DNA of 9,784 nucleotides from Bacteroidia bacterium (GTDB lineage Bacteria > Bacteroidota > Bacteroidia > Bacteroidales > CAJPTX01), in NCBI GenBank assembly GCA_905373625.1, contig CAJPTS010000047.1, positions 1-9,784 on the forward strand. The letters run 5' to 3'. A program made the translations under genes and the position numbers. Within the stretch, counting starts at the first letter, position 1; each line of letters begins with the position of its first letter. The notes below the pieces were generated by a model that was given only the letters and a program-made list of their open reading frames with translations, did not search any database and had not been told where the DNA came from. Below are positions 5,741-9,784 of the stretch, in pieces.

Positions 5741-6946
5741 ATGGAAGTGAAGCGTTACGCCGCAAGAAAAGTTCTACTCAAAAAAGGGGTACTACTACGA
5801 AATGCTGTCGTGCAAGTAGCCGAAGACGGGACTATTCTGAGCATTGCGAACATTACTGACGAAGAAGCGGCCAAAGAAGGACTACCGATACACGACGGAT
5901 ATTTATGCGCAGGGTTTATAAATGCGCATACGCATTCCGAACTCGCCTTCCTCGACGGACTATTCCTACCAGGAGGCTCCATGGCTGCCTTTCTGCGCCA
6001 GATAGATGCCCTGCGTCTACAGTTCGACGAAGAGCAAATCCGTACAGCACAAGCACGAGGCTATGAAACCTTTGCTAAAGAAGGCATTGTGGCCTACGCC
6101 GATATCTCTAATGACGCCTCGACTGCTTATTTCAAGAAAAATGAGCGGTTTCGTTCCATCACATTTGTCGAGATGTTCGGTGTCAACAGTAAACTCGGCG
6201 AAGAGGCTTACGAAGTGGGAAAAAAGGTGCTGAAAGAGTTCAAAGAGCAGGGCGTCACCGCATATATGACACCACATGCCACCTATTCGGTTAGTGCCAC
6301 ACTCTGGGAGCTGATGCGCTCTCAATTAGAACGTGCACCTATCTTCTCGTTGCACTATGCTGAGACGGCACAAGAAATTAACTTCTTGAAAAATAACGCG
6401 GGAGCTATATATGATCTCTTTCATCGAGACTGGAAGCGTAAAGTCGAAGCCTACAATATGAAGGAGATGGAAAAATGTTTGGAGTACTATGGAGCCGAGC
6501 ACAAGCATATTTTACTTGTACACGGTGTGGCGCTTACGTCATTCATGGTTGCTTTTATAAGAAGTGCAGCTCCCGAGGCTACTATTGTTCCTTGTCCCGA
6601 GAGCAATCTCTTCATTGAAGGACGGCTGGCGGATTACGATATGCTGCGCGCCTCGAATATACGTATTGCCGTGGGAACGGATAGTCTATCTTCCTCACCC
6701 TCCCTCTCCATCCTAAAACAATTGCAGGTAATAAATACCTATTACCCTCACATCCCCGTGGAAGAGTTGCTGGTTTGGGCTACGCAAAATGGTGCGGAAG
6801 CTTGTATGTTTGACGGATTAGGTGTCTTAGAAGCTAATATCCGTCCAGGGCTCAATCTTATTAAGATGCCTAACGTGGAGAGTAATTCATTGCAAGGAGC
6901 TACCGTACAGCCTCTTGCCGATTTGAAAGGTTTTTCTAACCTCTAG
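5741..6946 (+). CDS. COG0402-type amidohydrolase (aminofutalosine deaminase-like)
   Basis: This 401-residue cytoplasmic enzyme belongs to the metal-dependent amidohydrolase superfamily, in the branch of cytosine, guanine, S-adenosylhomocysteine and aminofutalosine deaminases. The visible metal and catalytic residues are His63 and His65 (NAHTHSE), His205 with Glu208 (HYAET), His261 (HGV) and Asp314 (GTDS); TPHATYSVS around His179 is the usual substrate-pocket motif. All are in the expected order, so the enzyme should be active, probably with one zinc or iron ion. The N-terminal beta segment and the C-terminal GLGVLEANIRPGLNLI stretch complete the composite beta-sandwich. The substrate cannot be read from the sequence. 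Aminofutalosine deaminase (menaquinone route) is one guess, and no other menaquinone gene is present in the window. It lies 15 bp after the lipoprotein gene. Confidence 0.85.
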   Translation: MEVKRYAARKVLLKKGVLLRNAVVQVAEDGTILSIANITDEEAAKEGLPIHDGYLCAGFINAHTHSELAFLDGLFLPGGSMAAFLRQIDALRLQFDEEQIRTAQARGYETFAKEGIVAYADISNDASTAYFKKNERFRSITFVEMFGVNSKLGEEAYEVGKKVLKEFKEQGVTAYMTPHATYSVSATLWELMRSQLERAPIFSLHYAETAQEINFLKNNAGAIYDLFHRDWKRKVEAYNMKEMEKCLEYYGAEHKHILLVHGVALTSFMVAFIRSAAPEATIVPCPESNLFIEGRLADYDMLRASNIRIAVGTDSLSSSPSLSILKQLQVINTYYPHIPVEELLVWATQNGAEACMFDGLGVLEANIRPGLNLIKMPNVESNSLQGATVQPLADLKGFSNL

Positions 6947-6990
6947 TCTGACGGTTTTTGTTCACGAGAAAAATTTGTTTGTAGCGCTTC

Positions 6991-9267
6991 ATGGAAAAGA
7001 AAGAGTATGATTTTTACGTATTGCGCGGCACCATTTTAGGGTTCATTGTCGGCGCACTCATCACGATTCTCATCGTCATGTTGCAGCTGCTTAGTTCCAA
7101 CGAGGCGTTATCGTGGCTCTTCTTCAAGCACTTGAATGAGGCTTACCCCGCTATGTACCTTATCTATTGTTTTCCCATCGCGGCGGCCATCATCATGTTT
7201 TACGTCTTTCGGGCGAATGCGCGTATTCGTAGCGAGGCGCTTGAGCTTAAACAGAGCATGAATCAGCACTATGCGCAGCTTAACTCGTTTGTCAGCGCAA
7301 TTCGATCTGGCGAAGAAAGTGATTACAAACCAGAAGCGGACGACACCCTAGGGGGGGCATTAGTCTCCTTGCGTGACGACCTGACGAAAAGCCGACTCGA
7401 AGAGGTGGCTCGACAAAAAGAAGACCAAGTAAGACGCTGGATGGCGGAGGGATTAGCTCAATTTGGCGAAATCCTCCGTAGCGAAATTACCAAATTGGAA
7501 GACTTGGCCTACAACATTGTGAGCAACTTGGTGAAGTACATAGAAGCAAACCAATGTGGGTACTATATGGTGGAAGGAGAAGACGAGGACAGATACTTCC
7601 GCCTTTTGGCTTGCTATGCTTACGACCGGCGTAAGTTCGCCGACCAGCGTATTGAGTGGGGAGATGGTTTGGTGGGGGCTTGTGCACTCGAGGGAGTTAC
7701 AACGCACCTCGATCACGTGCCAGACGGATACCTAAAAATTACATCAGGTTTAGGACAGGCAACGCCACAAAACCTCATGTTAGTGCCCGTACGACACGAT
7801 ACCATGGTCTTTGGGGTCATAGAGTTGGCCTCTTTCAAAAAATTTGAACCACACGTAGTAGAATTCGTAGAGCGCGTGGCTACCACGATAGCCTCTACAC
7901 TCTCGAGTAAGCGCATCAATATCCAAACTGCTCAGCTACTCGCCGAATCGCGTCAACAAGCCGAAACGCTCGTGGCACAAGAAGAGCTGATGCGCCAAAA
8001 TATGGAGGAATTACAAGCTACGCAGGAAGAGGCGGCTCGGCAGTCGGAAACCTTCGTAAGCTTTACAAATTCTGTTAATGAGACACTCATTCGTGCAGAA
8101 TATAGCATAGATGGCTTCCTACTGTATGCCAACGCGAAGTTTATGCAAAAGCTGGAATACCAGAGCCAAGAGGAAGTAATGGATAAACATATCTCCTTCT
8201 TCTTTAATCCAAAAGACCGCGAGTTGGTAGAAAGCCTCTGGGAAGACATCGTACGCAGTGGAAGACCGCACGAGGGCGATACCAAGTTGTACACGCGCAA
8301 CGGGAAAGACTTATGGACTATCGCGGCTTACACGAGTGTTAAGGATCAACAAGAGCGCGTGGGAAGAATACTGTTCTTGGCTATTGATACCACCCGAGAT
8401 AAGTTGCAAAATCTCGATTGGCAAGGACAAATGGAAGCCCTCAATAGGGTAAGCTTAAAGGTAGAATTATCGCCCTTGGGCGACGTTCTTGCTGCGAATG
8501 ACAAGTTCTTTGAGGTATTAGGATATGAGCGAGACGCCGTACTCCGTCATCCATTTATAAATGTGCTTCAGAAAAACGAGCAGACGGTATTCGAACGCAC
8601 TTTAGAGCAAGTCTGCCGCGGCGAGGACTTCGTAGGTACACTCCGCACGCAAACAGCAGACGGTCAAGAATGTTGGTTGAGAATCTCGCTAACCACGGTG
8701 CTAGATATGTATGGCGATATTTCTAAAGTGGTGCTCATCGCTAACAATATCACGCGCGAGAAGTTGATGGAAATGGAAACCCGACGTCAAACCGAGCAAC
8801 TTAAGGCGCAGGAAGAGCAGTTGAGGCGAAACGAGGTCGAATTGCAGCAAAAGCTACATCAAGCGCGCGAGGATGTGAAAAACCAATTCCGTGAAATTGA
8901 GAAGGTGCAGATTAGAAACGAAAAGACTCTCGAGGGCTTCCTCGATGCCATCATTACAACAGACCAAGATGGCGTTGTAGAATTCTTTAATCGCGCTGCC
9001 GAAGAACTTTTTGCCATTGAAAGATCTGAAGTATTAGGGCAGAATATCCGCCTCCTGTTCCCTGAAGACGTCGTGGCTGGAAATGAATTCTTGGAAGCGT
9101 ATTTGAGTCCTACGGGCGATAAAATAGTCGGGGAACGACGAGAGGTCAATATCCGTGCGGCCAATGGGGAGGAACGCTCCGTACTTATGTTATTGAGCGA
9201 GGCCAGAATCGGACGCAAGGTTAGCTATACCGCCTTTGTACAGAATATCTCATTAGACTTATTTTAG
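6991..9267 (+). CDS. Membrane sensor with HAMP-like, GAF and three PAS domains, no output domain
   Basis: This 758-residue protein has two membrane helices (about 12-35 and 53-73) joined by a short loop, a HAMP-like segment (about 78-140), then WMAEGLAQFGEILR leading into a GAF domain (about 155-305). Coiled coil (about 312-352), PAS 1 (about 355-470), PAS 2 (about 480-592), a second coiled coil (about 593-645) and PAS 3 (about 645-755) follow. The PAS calls rest on repeated patterns such as DGFLLYANAKFMQKLEY, GDVLAANDKFFEVLGY and GVVEFFNRAAEELF. The chain stops just after PAS 3: there is no histidine phosphorylation box, HATPase, GGDEF, EAL, methyl-accepting or DNA-binding domain. It presumably senses a cytoplasmic or redox signal, but the partner is unknown. 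It starts 44 bp after the amidohydrolase and ends 9 bp before dnaX. The ATG at 6991 is well placed before the first helix. Confidence 0.85.
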   Translation: MEKKEYDFYVLRGTILGFIVGALITILIVMLQLLSSNEALSWLFFKHLNEAYPAMYLIYCFPIAAAIIMFYVFRANARIRSEALELKQSMNQHYAQLNSFVSAIRSGEESDYKPEADDTLGGALVSLRDDLTKSRLEEVARQKEDQVRRWMAEGLAQFGEILRSEITKLEDLAYNIVSNLVKYIEANQCGYYMVEGEDEDRYFRLLACYAYDRRKFADQRIEWGDGLVGACALEGVTTHLDHVPDGYLKITSGLGQATPQNLMLVPVRHDTMVFGVIELASFKKFEPHVVEFVERVATTIASTLSSKRINIQTAQLLAESRQQAETLVAQEELMRQNMEELQATQEEAARQSETFVSFTNSVNETLIRAEYSIDGFLLYANAKFMQKLEYQSQEEVMDKHISFFFNPKDRELVESLWEDIVRSGRPHEGDTKLYTRNGKDLWTIAAYTSVKDQQERVGRILFLAIDTTRDKLQNLDWQGQMEALNRVSLKVELSPLGDVLAANDKFFEVLGYERDAVLRHPFINVLQKNEQTVFERTLEQVCRGEDFVGTLRTQTADGQECWLRISLTTVLDMYGDISKVVLIANNITREKLMEMETRRQTEQLKAQEEQLRRNEVELQQKLHQAREDVKNQFREIEKVQIRNEKTLEGFLDAIITTDQDGVVEFFNRAAEELFAIERSEVLGQNIRLLFPEDVVAGNEFLEAYLSPTGDKIVGERREVNIRAANGEERSVLMLLSEARIGRKVSYTAFVQNISLDLF

Positions 9268-9276
9268 CACTTCAAC

Positions 9277-9784
9277 ATGCCACAAGAACAGTACCTTGTC
9301 TCTGCTCGTAAATACCGCCCAAATACTTTTTCTAGTGTTATCGGGCAGTCCGTCATTGTCTCTACGCTAAAAAGACAGCTCCTACAAAAAAGAACGGCAC
9401 AGGCTTACCTCTTTTGTGGTCCTCGAGGCGTTGGGAAAACCACCTGTGCACGTATTTTTGCCAAGGCTCTCTGCTGTAAAAATCTGACTCCTGAGGGGGA
9501 ACCATGTGACGAGTGCACTTCTTGCAAGGCTTTCGACAGCGGTCAGAATATGGACATCCAAGAAATCGATGCCGCCTCGAATAATAGCACTGAGAGTATA
9601 CGAATTCTCATCAAAGATCTCGATAACAAACCTTTGTACGGGAAACGAAGTGTCTATATTATAGACGAGGTGCATATGCTCAGTCCAGCTGCCTTCAATA
9701 CGTTTCTTAAAACACTGGAGGAACCCCCCGCGCACGTAGTATTTATATTAGCTACCACGGAGAAACATAAGGTTTTAGCTACTG
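9277..9784 (+). CDS. dnaX: DNA polymerase III subunit gamma/tau, 5' part
   Basis: These are the first 169 residues of the clamp-loader ATPase of the replicative polymerase; the gene runs off the end of the window. The N-terminus QYLVSARKYRPNTFSSVIGQ is typical. The Walker A motif is GPRGVGKTT (residues 48-56, Lys54). A zinc module uses Cys67, Cys77, Cys80 and Cys83. The Walker B region is IIDEVHML (128-135, Asp130-Glu131), followed by the conserved FNTFLKTLEEPP (140-151) and the sensor 1 motif FILATTE (156-162). All key residues are intact. The start is the ATG at 9277, only 9 bp after the sensor gene stop, so translation may be coupled. The region that would show a tau/gamma frameshift lies beyond the window. 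Confidence 0.97.
   Translation, partial: MPQEQYLVSARKYRPNTFSSVIGQSVIVSTLKRQLLQKRTAQAYLFCGPRGVGKTTCARIFAKALCCKNLTPEGEPCDECTSCKAFDSGQNMDIQEIDAASNNSTESIRILIKDLDNKPLYGKRSVYIIDEVHMLSPAAFNTFLKTLEEPPAHVVFILATTEKHKVLAT

Noticed and set aside
6928..6942. Small hairpin AGGTT/AACCT at the end of the amidohydrolase gene
   Set aside because: Only five pairs, inside the coding region, with no T-run after it; not a believable terminator.
7953..8300. 115-residue open frame on the - strand
   Set aside because: It is antisense to the sensor coiled-coil and PAS 1 region; its Ser/Cys-rich composition reflects the complement of Glu/Gln codons.
9382..9735. 117-residue open frame on the - strand
   Set aside because: It is fully antisense to dnaX, which has all its conserved motifs on the + strand.
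1..9784. CRISPR arrays, tRNA or rRNA genes, insertion sequences, phage genes, or defence systems
   Set aside because: I saw no regular spacer-repeat array, RNA gene signature, transposase, integrase, toxin-antitoxin pair or defence gene on either strand.

Overview
The window looks like a chromosomal segment from a member of the Bacteroidales, most likely Porphyromonas or a close relative. Three things point there. A large secreted C10 cysteine peptidase ends in a type IX secretion (T9SS) type A sorting domain. An ExbB / small membrane protein / ExbD / ExbD cluster has the Bacteroidetes arrangement. The genes mostly lack strong Shine-Dalgarno sites, and one promoter-like site matches the Bacteroidetes -7 element TAnnTTTG. 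This assignment is an inference from gene content and was not tested by a search. All nine genes lie on the + strand and the region reads as core-like chromosome, with no mobile element, tRNA, rRNA or CRISPR array seen.

Layout: (1) 1-2115 is an energy-transduction operon: the 3' part of exbB, an unrecognised four-helix membrane protein, two exbD paralogues, and a strong intrinsic terminator. A GC-rich hairpin divides the operon between the membrane protein and the first exbD. (2) 2116-4936 holds a 193-bp upstream region with operator-like repeats, then the C10 peptidase gene, followed by a hairpin that may be a weak terminator. (3) 4937-5350 is a 414-bp gene-free stretch rich in short dyads. 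It includes a possible three-way-junction RNA fold and five copies of TACTTT. (4) 5351-9784 is a tight co-directional run: a small DUF4296-like lipoprotein, a COG0402-type amidohydrolase with all metal ligands intact, a membrane HAMP/GAF/PAS sensor with no recognisable output domain, and the 5' end of dnaX, which runs off the window.

How the genes relate: ExbB/ExbD proteins form a proton-driven inner-membrane motor that normally energises TonB-dependent outer-membrane transport, and a secreted peptidase in an asaccharolytic oral-type anaerobe would supply peptides to such transporters. That link is plausible but is not shown by shared transcription, because a terminator separates the two. The 5351-9784 run looks like a housekeeping cluster in which unrelated functions share a transcript. 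I see no clear new defence or mobile system. The points most worth a second look are the structured 4937-5350 region, the output-less sensor, the internal hairpin in the exb operon and the membrane protein wedged between exbB and exbD.
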